DNA of 7,902 nt from Dehalococcoidia bacterium (lineage in GTDB: Bacteria > Chloroflexota > Dehalococcoidia > SAR202 > UBA11138), in the NCBI GenBank assembly GCA_012270665.1, contig JAAXHY010000224.1:1-7902 (forward strand), written 5' to 3'. The notes beneath the pieces are model-generated. The model worked only from the letters and a program-made list of their open reading frames with translations, did no database searches and was not told the origin of the DNA. Of the stretch, positions 1-6,965 are shown in pieces (the first letter of the stretch is position 1; the number at the start of each line of letters is the position of its first letter). Made by a program: the position numbers and the translations under genes.

Positions 1-39
1 ATAAACTATGATATATGTCGCATCGTTCCCGACCTCCAA

Positions 40-67
40 TTGCATCTCAAGTCCTGCGGGCTATAAT
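40..67 (+). promoter_or_regulatory. Candidate sigma-70 promoter for the aminotransferase operon
   Basis: A perfect -10 hexamer TATAAT lies at 62-67. A weak -35-like TTGCAT (three of six consensus bases) lies at 40-45, giving a 16-nt spacer. Transcription would start near 74, leaving a leader of about 40 nt before the chosen start codon at 113. The leader is too short for a typical riboswitch and none is apparent. The promoter would serve the aminotransferase and the three genes close behind it. The -10 match is seen directly; promoter function is inferred. Confidence 0.5.
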
Positions 68-97
68 ACATACACGCCAATCATCAAATCCAACAGT

Positions 98-103
98 AGA
101 GGG
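98..103 (+). promoter_or_regulatory. Ribosome binding site fixing the aminotransferase start
   Basis: AGAGGG lies 9 nt before the ATG at 113. It supports that ATG over an in-frame ATG at 8. The 35 extra residues encoded from position 8 do not look like part of the fold, and they would be translated through the TATAAT box. Confidence 0.6.
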
Positions 104-112
104 TGTTTTAGT

Positions 113-1447
113 ATGTCCACGTCAATCGAACAACGCTTCTTCGAACTTCACCCCAAGTCCGCCGAGATGCACGAATCGGCGCGCTCCCTGTTCCCGAACG
201 GAGTCACGCACGACGCGCGCCGGCAGAACCCGTTTCAGCTCTACTACACCCACGCCGAGGGCGCCGCGAAGTACGACGTGGACGGCAACCGCATCCTGGA
301 CTACTTCCCCGGACACGGCGCGCTCATACTCGGACACTCACGCCCGGAGGTCGTCAGCGCGGTGCAGGAGCAGATGGCCATGGGCACCCACTTCTCAGGT
401 TCGACCGAGCTTGAGATGCAGTGGGGCAACTGGGTAAAGGAGCTTATTCCGAGCGCGGAGAGGGTGCGCTTCCACAGTTCCGGCACCGAGGCCGACATGA
501 TGGCGATACGCATGGCGCGCGCCTACACGGGCAAGAGCAAGGTCATCAAGTTCGAGGACCACTTCCACGGCTGGAGCGACTACCTGGTGGCCGGCTCAGA
601 GGGCATCGGCGGCATTCCCGCCGAGACGCTCAGCACGATGATAGTGCTGCCTCCCAACGACATCGAGACCTTCGAGAGGACGCTACAGAACGACGACGAC
701 ATCGCCGCCGTCATCCTGGAGCCGACGGGCGCGCACATGGGCCTGGAGCCGATTCTGCCCGAATTCCTCCACCAGCTGCGCGAGGTGACCGAGCGGTACG
801 GCGTCGTCCTCATATTCGACGAGGTGGTGACAGGATTCCGGACCGCGAGGGGCGGGGCTCAGGAGTACTTCGGGATACGCCCCGACCTCACGACGCTCGC
901 CAAGATACTGGGCGGCGGCCTGCCTGGTGGCGCGGTAACGGGCAGAGCGGACATCATCAACATGATAGAGGACAGGCCCGGCGACGCCGAATACAACCGG
1001 AACAGGCGCATAGCCCACAACGGCACGTTCAACGCGAATCCGCTATCCGCCGCCGCCGGAATAGCCGCGCTCGAAATCGTGGCGAACGAGCCCATCAACG
1101 ATATCGCCAACGCGCGCGCCGCCCAGCTCAAGGACGGCCTGAACGACCTGATGGGACGCATGGAGATTCCGGGCTGCGTGACCGGAATCGCGTCGCTCAT
1201 GTTCCTAAGACTCGGCGTGGACGTCCCTGAAAGCGACAGAGAATACTGCATTCTCTCTCCCGAGCAGATGGCGGAGTCCATGGAGCCTGAGCGCGTCCGC
1301 CAGCTTACGCTGTCGCTTCTCAACCACGGAGTGCAGAGCGGAAACCGCTTCATCCTGACAGCGGCGCACACCGAGGACGACATAGCGCACACCATAGGCG
1401 CGTATGAAAAGGCGTTCGACGAGATCCGCGGCATAGGGCTGATATAG
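113..1447 (+). CDS. Class III PLP-dependent aminotransferase, glutamate-1-semialdehyde aminomutase-like
   Basis: This 444-residue protein is a fold-type I, class III PLP enzyme, close in length to glutamate-1-semialdehyde 2,1-aminomutase (HemL, about 430). Visible active-site elements, in order: the phosphate-binding SSGTEA (122-127), the aromatic-His-Gly FHG (151-153) that stacks on the cofactor, FDEVVTGFR (235-243) with Asp236 for the pyridine nitrogen, TTLAKILGGGLPGG (260-273) with Lys264 as the Schiff-base lysine, and GTFNANP (304-310). All are intact, so it should be an active cytosolic enzyme. The region around FHGWSD differs from the YHGHAD usual in true HemL as I recall it, and no haem gene is nearby. 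Substrate is therefore uncertain: tetrapyrrole synthesis, or transamination/mutation of another amino-keto compound. ATG113 is chosen because AGAGGG lies 9 nt upstream. It leads an apparent operon; the antitoxin starts 11 nt after its stop. Confidence 0.85.
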   Translation: MSTSIEQRFFELHPKSAEMHESARSLFPNGVTHDARRQNPFQLYYTHAEGAAKYDVDGNRILDYFPGHGALILGHSRPEVVSAVQEQMAMGTHFSGSTELEMQWGNWVKELIPSAERVRFHSSGTEADMMAIRMARAYTGKSKVIKFEDHFHGWSDYLVAGSEGIGGIPAETLSTMIVLPPNDIETFERTLQNDDDIAAVILEPTGAHMGLEPILPEFLHQLREVTERYGVVLIFDEVVTGFRTARGGAQEYFGIRPDLTTLAKILGGGLPGGAVTGRADIINMIEDRPGDAEYNRNRRIAHNGTFNANPLSAAAGIAALEIVANEPINDIANARAAQLKDGLNDLMGRMEIPGCVTGIASLMFLRLGVDVPESDREYCILSPEQMAESMEPERVRQLTLSLLNHGVQSGNRFILTAAHTEDDIAHTIGAYEKAFDEIRGIGLI

Positions 1448-1452
1448 AGAGG
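1447..1452 (+). promoter_or_regulatory. Ribosome binding site supporting the TTG start of the antitoxin
   Basis: GAGAGG, beginning on the last base of the aminotransferase stop codon, lies 6 nt before TTG1459. The first in-frame ATG would come only at residue 38, which would remove the N-terminal helix. The TTG start is therefore preferred. Confidence 0.5.
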
Positions 1453-1458
1453 TACGAA

Positions 1459-1710
1459 TTGGCAACGACCAAAGACGACATACACAGAGTAGTCGAGCAA
1501 CTGCCCAGAGCCCAGTTCGAGGCCGCGGTCCAGTATCTGAGATACCTGCGTGATTCTTCTGACTCGGTGATGAGTAATTTAGCGGAGGATGCTGAGTACG
1601 ACGAAGACCTATCTCCAGAAGACATAGCGTCCATCGAAGAGGGACTTGAAGATATTCGCGCCGGCAGGCTCACTCCGATTCAGGATGTGAGAAGAGAACT
1701 TGGGTTGTGA
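1459..1710 (+). CDS. Putative type II antitoxin, RelB-like, partner of the following toxin
   Basis: This is an 83-residue acidic, helical protein starting at TTG. The N-terminal part (residues 6-31) is an amphipathic stretch with VEQLP and LRYLRD, reminiscent of small antitoxin N-termini. The tail (about 43-83) is strongly acidic with LSPEDIASIEEGLEDI and ends in RRELGL. That tail style is common in small antitoxins paired with RelE/ParE toxins, where it wraps the toxin and neutralises it. Identification rests mainly on size, charge and the 4-nt overlap (GTGA) with the toxin gene; no ribbon-helix-helix or AbrB signature is clear. Such proteins usually repress their own operon, but here only 11 nt separates the gene from the aminotransferase. 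An own promoter would have to lie inside the upstream gene. GC content is visibly lower than upstream. Confidence 0.7.
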   Translation: MATTKDDIHRVVEQLPRAQFEAAVQYLRYLRDSSDSVMSNLAEDAEYDEDLSPEDIASIEEGLEDIRAGRLTPIQDVRRELGL

Positions 1711-1961
1711 CTCCCGAGATTCATCTGACGAATCGCGCTCGCCGCGAATTGAGGCGAATTTCAAAGTCCGATGCAGACCGTATCCTTAGCGCACTGGAGA
1801 GATACGCGGAAACTGGGCAGGGAGATGTAAGACCACTCCGGGGAATGAACAATATCAGGAGACTTAGGCATGGAGACTACCGTGCGTTCTTCGTTGTCAA
1901 CCGTGTCGAACACCGGATTGAAGTCACTTCAGTGCGTCACAGGCGAGAAGCCTATCGCTAG
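1707..1961 (+). CDS. RelE/ParE-family toxin (putative mRNA interferase)
   Basis: This 84-residue basic protein is typical of the RelE/ParE superfamily. It has an N-terminal beta strand and helical hairpin (LTNRARRELRRISKSDADR, 7-25), then RPLRG (42-46), the core RRLRHGDYRAFFVV (51-64) and the terminal VRHRREAYR (76-84). RelE toxins cleave mRNA at the ribosome using basic residues and a C-terminal Arg/Tyr. Here Arg52, Arg54, Arg59, Arg80 and Tyr83 are plausible counterparts, which favours an RNase (RelE-like) over a gyrase poison (ParE), though this is inference. It starts at GTG within the GTGA overlap with the antitoxin stop, so it is translationally coupled. The frame is intact, so the toxin is probably functional. 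crcB starts 9 nt after its stop. Confidence 0.85.
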   Translation: MTPEIHLTNRARRELRRISKSDADRILSALERYAETGQGDVRPLRGMNNIRRLRHGDYRAFFVVNRVEHRIEVTSVRHRREAYR

Positions 1962-1970
1962 CGGTGTCTT

Positions 1971-2336
1971 ATGTCATGGCTTCTCGTAGCGGTAGGCGGC
2001 GCGCTCGGCGCCCTGTCCAGGTACGCGATTGACCGCGCCGTCAATGCCTATATTGGCCCCACCGTCCTCGGCATATTCCTCATCAATATAATCGGGTCGT
2101 TCCTGCTGGGGATATTCGTCACCGCCTACGACGCGAACGACTGGCCCATGTCAACACGGCTCCTCGTGGCGGTGGGCTTCTTCGGGTCTTATACTACCTT
2201 CTCTACGCTGACCGTGGCCTCGGTCCAGATGGCGCAGGGAGGCGACATAGCGCGCGCCGCGCTGAATATCCTCGGCAGCATAGTCGTCGGGCTCGCCGCG
2301 GCCTTCGCCGGGATACTAGTCGGGCGCGTCCTATGA
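1971..2336 (+). CDS. crcB: Fluoride ion channel CrcB/Fluc
   Basis: This 121-residue inner-membrane protein has four hydrophobic segments (about 2-21, 31-51, 63-86, 95-119). Fluc proteins form dual-topology dimers that export toxic fluoride. Family signatures are present: GGALGALSRY (9-18), FLINIIGSFLLG (36-47) with the conserved Asn39, and GFFGSYTTFSTL (69-80). The usual motif is TTFSTF, whose two phenylalanines line the pore; here the second is Leu80, a departure noted as a finding. Length is normal for the family. The ATG lies 9 nt after the toxin stop with no strong Shine-Dalgarno, so translation probably depends on the upstream genes. No fluoride riboswitch fits in the 9-nt gap, so fluoride-responsive control is not evident. 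Its 3' end faces the TauE gene across 7 nt. Confidence 0.92.
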   Translation: MSWLLVAVGGALGALSRYAIDRAVNAYIGPTVLGIFLINIIGSFLLGIFVTAYDANDWPMSTRLLVAVGFFGSYTTFSTLTVASVQMAQGGDIARAALNILGSIVVGLAAAFAGILVGRVL

Positions 2337-2343
2337 GCGTGGT

Positions 2344-3165
2344 CTAGCCCGCCAGAGCCTCGACACCCTGCCATACCAGCAGAGCGCCGACCACCATCAG
2401 CACCGCGCCCATACTCAGAATCAGCGTGTCGAGCCGAACGCGCCCGGTCATTCGCGCGCCGAGATTGCTCCCGATCATCGCGGCTGCGCCCATCGCTATC
2501 AGCGTGACGTAATCCACCTCGCCGACCGCCACGTGTCCAACCCAGCCGAGCGTCCCCATGAAGAAGCCGATGAACAGGTTCGTCCCCGCCGCAATGCGCG
2601 GATCCACTCGCAGGATACGGATCATCGCGGGCAGACGGATGCTGCCGAGTATCAGCCCCACCGCGCCGCCCAGTACGCCCACTCCGAAGCCTATTCCCGC
2701 TTCCAGCGATACGCGCTTTGGCGTGAACTCGCCCTCCGCGCCCTCGAGATCGGCGCCGAACATATGCGGCCCGCCGGAGCGTCGCTGATTCCTGACCAGT
2801 ATCAGAAATTCGACGCCTTGCCAGAACACCAGCGCCCCGGCCCCTATCAGCAGAACCCACTCCGGCGTCCACTCACTCGCGAACCCGCCCAGGAACGCGC
2901 CCACACAGGCCGGGACGCCCATGACCAGCAGGATGCGATTGTCCACCCGCCCCTCTCGGTAATGACGTATCGCGCCGCTGATAGCCGAGAGCGCGGATAC
3001 GAGGATGTTCGTGCCGCCCGCTATCGGCGGCGGCATCCCGATCAGCAGCATGGCGGGCAGTCGTATCGTGCCAAGCGCGAGACCCACGAATCCGCCTAGT
3101 ATCCCAACGCCGAACGATATGACCGTCAGGATCAGCAATTGCCATATAGCGAGATCGGTACTCAT
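2344..3165 (-). CDS. TauE/SafE-family membrane permease (putative sulfite/organosulfonate exporter)
   Basis: This 273-residue polytopic membrane protein consists of two homologous halves. FGVGILGGFVGLALGTIRLP (18-37) with the following GGTN (50-53) is echoed by FGVGVLGGAVGLILGSIRLP (160-179) with AGTN (193-196). This duplicated pattern is characteristic of the TauE/SafE (DUF81) family, which moves sulfite, sulfoacetate or other small anions across the inner membrane. A hydrophilic loop at about 125-152 separates the halves, and about eight membrane segments are predicted by eye. Substrate cannot be assigned; no sulfur-metabolism gene is near. It is the last gene of the MoxR operon: its ATG overlaps the stop of the DUF4129 gene by 4 nt (ATGA). 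An AGGTGG about 11 nt upstream may help initiation. Its role with that operon is unknown. Confidence 0.85.
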   Translation of the reverse strand: MSTDLAIWQLLILTVISFGVGILGGFVGLALGTIRLPAMLLIGMPPPIAGGTNILVSALSAISGAIRHYREGRVDNRILLVMGVPACVGAFLGGFASEWTPEWVLLIGAGALVFWQGVEFLILVRNQRRSGGPHMFGADLEGAEGEFTPKRVSLEAGIGFGVGVLGGAVGLILGSIRLPAMIRILRVDPRIAAGTNLFIGFFMGTLGWVGHVAVGEVDYVTLIAMGAAAMIGSNLGARMTGRVRLDTLILSMGAVLMVVGALLVWQGVEALAG

Positions 3166-4568
3166 TTGGAAGAAGCCACCTGTTCCAGAACTTCTCTCAT
3201 CTCCTCGATATGCTCCCGCGACGCCGGACGTCGCCCGTAGCAGGCTCGATTGAACGCGTCCGTAGCCATTCGCGCAATGCGACCGGGAAACACCCTGGCC
3301 AGCGCGGAGCGATGCTCGTTCGGTGTCTGGTTGCTCCCACGTCTGAAACCTCGCTCTTCGGCGACGTTCAGCATCCCGAAGTATATCCTGAACACATCCA
3401 CGATGTTCTGCTCGTCGTCCGGCAGCCTCAGCCCGGCCATCCTCCTCCGTCGCCTGAAGCGTTCAGGCAGCAGGTTGAACAGGAGACGCGCCATGTCCAG
3501 ACCCGGATCAACGTCTTCAGCGATTGACTCACGCTCGCCGTCATCGTCAATCCGTCGCCAGCGCACTATGCGCCTGAATCCCCAGGCCAGCAGCGCGAGA
3601 GCGATCATTGCGATTATCACGACTACCGTCCACTCGATCACGTCGCCCCAGATGGACGGCTCGGAGGAGGTCGCCTGTTCTCTGAGGTCGCTGAGGAAAT
3701 CGCCCGCGCCGAATTCCCGCTCCGGCTGTTCCGGCGGCTCGCCGACCAGGTTCATCAGCAGGGTGAGGAGCCAAACCACGATATAGCCTACGACATACGC
3801 GATAGGCAGCACCACGACGTACATGAACACCGTGACCAGTATGTTGAACAGCCAGCCCAGCGGAGTGGTTATGAAGTCTATGACCGACTTCTGAAGAATG
3901 CTGAATACCAGGCCGACCAGTATGATCCCGCCCACCACGCCTCCTATGATGCGTGTCCACCTCTGCTGTCCCCTCCTGCTGCTCGACGTGGGTAGAATGT
4001 GTCCTATGCTCAACCCCCCCAGTCCTACCGCGAAGAAGGTGAACATCAGCGGGAATATGTGCAAGTTGGCGGGGTGGAATATGTCCACCACCGCCCCGAT
4101 AGACAGCGCTATCAGTCCTACCCTGAACGTCATCGAAAGGTGGTCGGTCGGAAACTCGATTGACGCTATCCTGCCCCCCCTCCACCACAGAAAGGCGGCG
4201 CAGAGCGCGGATATGACGGCTCGCGTCCGGTCGTTAGAGGTCGAATCGTCCGACATCACCACGCTCAGCCAGCCCAGATCCACGCCCGGCGTGGATGAAA
4301 CCAGTATGTACGTGCCGAGCAGCAGGTAGATGACGATTATGCCCGTCACCATCTGTATGGCGTACTGCATCCACAGCGGCATGATGATCATCATGGTCGT
4401 GCGCGCCACCACGAAAGAGCCGCCCATCATGGCAATCGCCGCTATCCAGGGCGCCGCGTTGATCCCTTGGAGAAGCGCCAGGCTGAGCACGGCGATGAGA
4501 ACGTAGATCCACACGCTCTCGACTACGATGCAGGCTATCAGGATGAGCCTATCTTGGGCCGAACTCAC
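3162..4568 (-). CDS. Polytopic membrane protein with C-terminal DUF4129, lacking a transglutaminase core
   Basis: This 468-residue protein has about eight or nine membrane segments (roughly 8-34, 41-62, 68-91, 117-131, 148-164, 170-191, 206-224, 232-272, 311-330). An acidic then strongly basic cytoplasmic linker (341-380; ERFRRRRRMAGLR) follows. The end is a DUF4129-like domain (about 388-462; FRIYFGML, TPNEHRSALARVFP, and AFNRACYGRRPAS). DUF4129 commonly forms the C-terminus of TgpA-type membrane transglutaminases next to moxR and DUF58 genes. Those proteins are much longer, and no loop here is big enough for a Cys-His-Asp transglutaminase domain. The GTG start has TGGAG at 4576-4580, 7 nt away. 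The gene overlaps the DUF58 gene by 20 nt and the TauE gene by 4 nt. It probably acts with the ATPase and DUF58 protein in an envelope-associated process; the exact function is unknown. Confidence 0.75.
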   Translation of the reverse strand: MSSAQDRLILIACIVVESVWIYVLIAVLSLALLQGINAAPWIAAIAMMGGSFVVARTTMMIIMPLWMQYAIQMVTGIIVIYLLLGTYILVSSTPGVDLGWLSVVMSDDSTSNDRTRAVISALCAAFLWWRGGRIASIEFPTDHLSMTFRVGLIALSIGAVVDIFHPANLHIFPLMFTFFAVGLGGLSIGHILPTSSSRRGQQRWTRIIGGVVGGIILVGLVFSILQKSVIDFITTPLGWLFNILVTVFMYVVVLPIAYVVGYIVVWLLTLLMNLVGEPPEQPEREFGAGDFLSDLREQATSSEPSIWGDVIEWTVVVIIAMIALALLAWGFRRIVRWRRIDDDGERESIAEDVDPGLDMARLLFNLLPERFRRRRRMAGLRLPDDEQNIVDVFRIYFGMLNVAEERGFRRGSNQTPNEHRSALARVFPGRIARMATDAFNRACYGRRPASREHIEEMREVLEQVASSK

Positions 4569-5784
4569 TCGCCAACTCCAGGTTCTCGAAGTGCCTTCTC
4601 AGATCGTGCAGCAAAACGCCCTCCGGCATATCGGGCGGATCCGCGTCCCCGACGAAGATTACCACCATCCGATGCCCTTTCGCCCGAAGGTCGGCTATGA
4701 CCGACATCATATCCTGGGTCAGTATCGCCGCGATCACCACCAGGGTCGAACCCAGGGGAAACCGCCTCGAGTTCTGCTCGAGCTGCGGGGCCATGGGGCC
4801 GATGGCAAGCGGCCTGATGGTAGCCAGCGCCTCCAGGATTATCGTTAGCTGCTCGGGATTGCTCGACGGATTCAGCCGCATCGGACGGTCGGCTAGAATC
4901 GGCGTTCCGTTTGAGAATAGCCCTACGCTGTACTGCTGCTCGGTGGCATAGCTCGCGACCGAGGCCGCGCTCGTTATTACTCGCTCCAGGTTGATGGGCG
5001 AGTAGCCCTCCCACGTGCGTTCGGAAGTCTCCACCAGCACAACCAGTATCACCGTGAACGCCGAACTGGGCTCGAACGTGCGTACCTGGAGGCTCTGCAT
5101 CCGCGCCGTCGCCTTCCAGTCCACGATCTTCAGCGGGTCGCCTACTTCGTACTCGCGCAGTCCCGACGGGCGAGACTCATCCTGAAAGATCCTGATCCCG
5201 CCCCGGGTCTCGCCAAGCGGCCTCACCGCCGGTATCCCAAGATCCGGCAGAGGCGCTACCTTAGGGTACACTAGGATATAGTCGTTCCTCTCGACCGGCT
5301 TGTGGCTCTCGAAGAAACCGAACAGGTCGCCGCTCTCCATCCTCGCCGGTCCTATCTTGAAGTATCCCCGCCTGTTTCCCTTGATCTTGTATTCCCAGCG
5401 GATGCGCTCGTACCACGCCAGCGAGGTATTGTGCATGATTATCTTGGCGTTCGGGCTGGAGCTGGCCGCCATCCTGGCGTCTGCGACTTCTACCTCGTCC
5501 GGGATCTCATCTACTACGCTCAGCTTTCCCAGTGGAAGCGGCTTTCGGTTCAGCACCGAAATCGTCATGTGGGTATCTTCGTCTATGAACACCCTCGGCT
5601 GTTCTATCTTCCGCTCGTAATGAACCTCTTCCAGTGAGAGCCTGTTCCAGACCCAGGACACCCCCGCCACTATGAGGCCCATTGCGCCAAGGCCGATGAC
5701 GAGGCCCTGACCGGAGACGATGCCGACGATTATGAGCAGCACGAACATCGCTATCCATATGTCGTGCCAGACTTTGTTGAACAA
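4549..5784 (-). CDS. DUF58 domain-containing membrane-anchored protein (vWA-like)
   Basis: This 411-residue protein has two N-terminal membrane segments (11-24 and 27-46), then a beta-rich region (about 52-170) and the DUF58 signature: GLREYEVGDPLKIVDWKATA (208-227). After it comes a von Willebrand A-like fold starting at strand FTVILVVLV (243-251). In canonical copies this strand leads into a DxSxS metal site, but here it reads ETSERT, so the site seems degenerate. DUF58 proteins almost always neighbour MoxR ATPases and are thought to be their partners or substrates. The start is TTG, directly after an in-frame TGA, with AAAGGT about 10 nt upstream inside moxR; ATG at residue 13 (5748) is the alternative but would trim the first membrane segment. 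It starts 6 nt after the moxR stop and overlaps the DUF4129 gene by 20 nt. Confidence 0.85.
   Translation of the reverse strand: MFNKVWHDIWIAMFVLLIIVGIVSGQGLVIGLGAMGLIVAGVSWVWNRLSLEEVHYERKIEQPRVFIDEDTHMTISVLNRKPLPLGKLSVVDEIPDEVEVADARMAASSSPNAKIIMHNTSLAWYERIRWEYKIKGNRRGYFKIGPARMESGDLFGFFESHKPVERNDYILVYPKVAPLPDLGIPAVRPLGETRGGIRIFQDESRPSGLREYEVGDPLKIVDWKATARMQSLQVRTFEPSSAFTVILVVLVETSERTWEGYSPINLERVITSAASVASYATEQQYSVGLFSNGTPILADRPMRLNPSSNPEQLTIILEALATIRPLAIGPMAPQLEQNSRRFPLGSTLVVIAAILTQDMMSVIADLRAKGHRMVVIFVGDADPPDMPEGVLLHDLRRHFENLELASEFGPR
4576..4580 (-). promoter_or_regulatory. Ribosome binding site for the GTG start of the DUF4129 gene
   Basis: On the minus strand TGGAG lies 7 nt upstream of GTG4568, inside the last codons of the DUF58 gene. 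It supports the 20-nt gene overlap and re-initiation by ribosomes finishing DUF58. Confidence 0.5.
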
Positions 5785-5790
5785 TCAGCG

Positions 5791-6753
<963 letters not shown>

Positions 6754-6837
6754 GATCCCCCACTAGCTTGTTTAGTCGCCTGCCGCATCGTATCATTCCC
6801 GCCTCGACACACATATACTCCGGCGGCACGCCAGTAG

Positions 6838-6843
6838 ATTATA
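6838..6843 (-). promoter_or_regulatory. Candidate -10 box for the moxR operon
   Basis: On the minus strand this reads TATAAT, a perfect -10 hexamer. The best-spaced -35 candidate is ATACTT at 6861-6866 (17-nt spacer), a poor match, so an activator or alternative recognition may be needed. Transcription would start near 6831, giving a leader of about 78 nt before ATG6753. That leader contains a small GGCG/CGCC hairpin of doubtful meaning. Confidence 0.4.
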
Positions 6844-6898
6844 GACTGTTCGGCAGCCACAAGTATGCCCGACTTTCCTCCAGACCGATAAATGCCCC

Positions 6899-6925
6899 TT
6901 GCGCGGCATTCACATCATGTACAAT
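6899..6925 (+). promoter_or_regulatory. Candidate promoter for the Uma2-family gene
   Basis: TACAAT (6920-6925, five of six consensus bases) could serve as -10. TTGCGC (6899-6904) could serve as -35, with a short 15-nt spacer. Predicted transcription starts near 6932, about 34 nt before ATG6966. The -10 hexamer lies within a palindrome, so a bound repressor would block it. Confidence 0.35.
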
Positions 6926-6934
6926 GTGCATGAT
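6914..6934. promoter_or_regulatory. 21-bp near-perfect palindrome, candidate operator
   Basis: ATCATGTACA (6914-6923) and TGTGCATGAT (6925-6934) are inverted copies with one mismatch in ten, centred on A6924. The size and symmetry are typical of a dimeric repressor site. It overlaps the candidate -10 box of the Uma2-family gene and ends 31 nt before that gene's ATG. No regulator gene is present in the window, so the protein that would bind is unknown. Confidence 0.45.
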
Positions 6935-6965
6935 ACGGACACTTCTCCACCCTCCGAGGTGAGAC

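Noticed and set aside
8..112. N-terminal extension of the aminotransferase from ATG at 8
   Set aside because: The extension would run through the TATAAT box. It has no family similarity, and a good ribosome binding site precedes ATG113.
859..1500. Long antisense open frame (213 codons) opposite the aminotransferase and antitoxin start
   Set aside because: It lies opposite a gene with complete catalytic motifs, its translation has no recognisable domain, and long stop-free antisense frames are common at this GC content.
1962..1970. Fluoride riboswitch ahead of crcB
   Set aside because: Only 9 nt separates crcB from the toxin gene, too short for the riboswitch fold, and no such motif was noticed in the upstream coding sequence.
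2321..2351. CGGGC/GCCCG inverted repeat as a bidirectional terminator between crcB and TauE genes
   Set aside because: The stem is only 5 bp with a 21-nt loop and no flanking T- or A-tract.
2189..3145. Open frames overlapping the TauE and crcB genes in other frames on both strands
   Set aside because: The products are Arg/Gly/Pro-rich with no domain, while the TauE and CrcB frames show clear family signatures. These are frame shadows.
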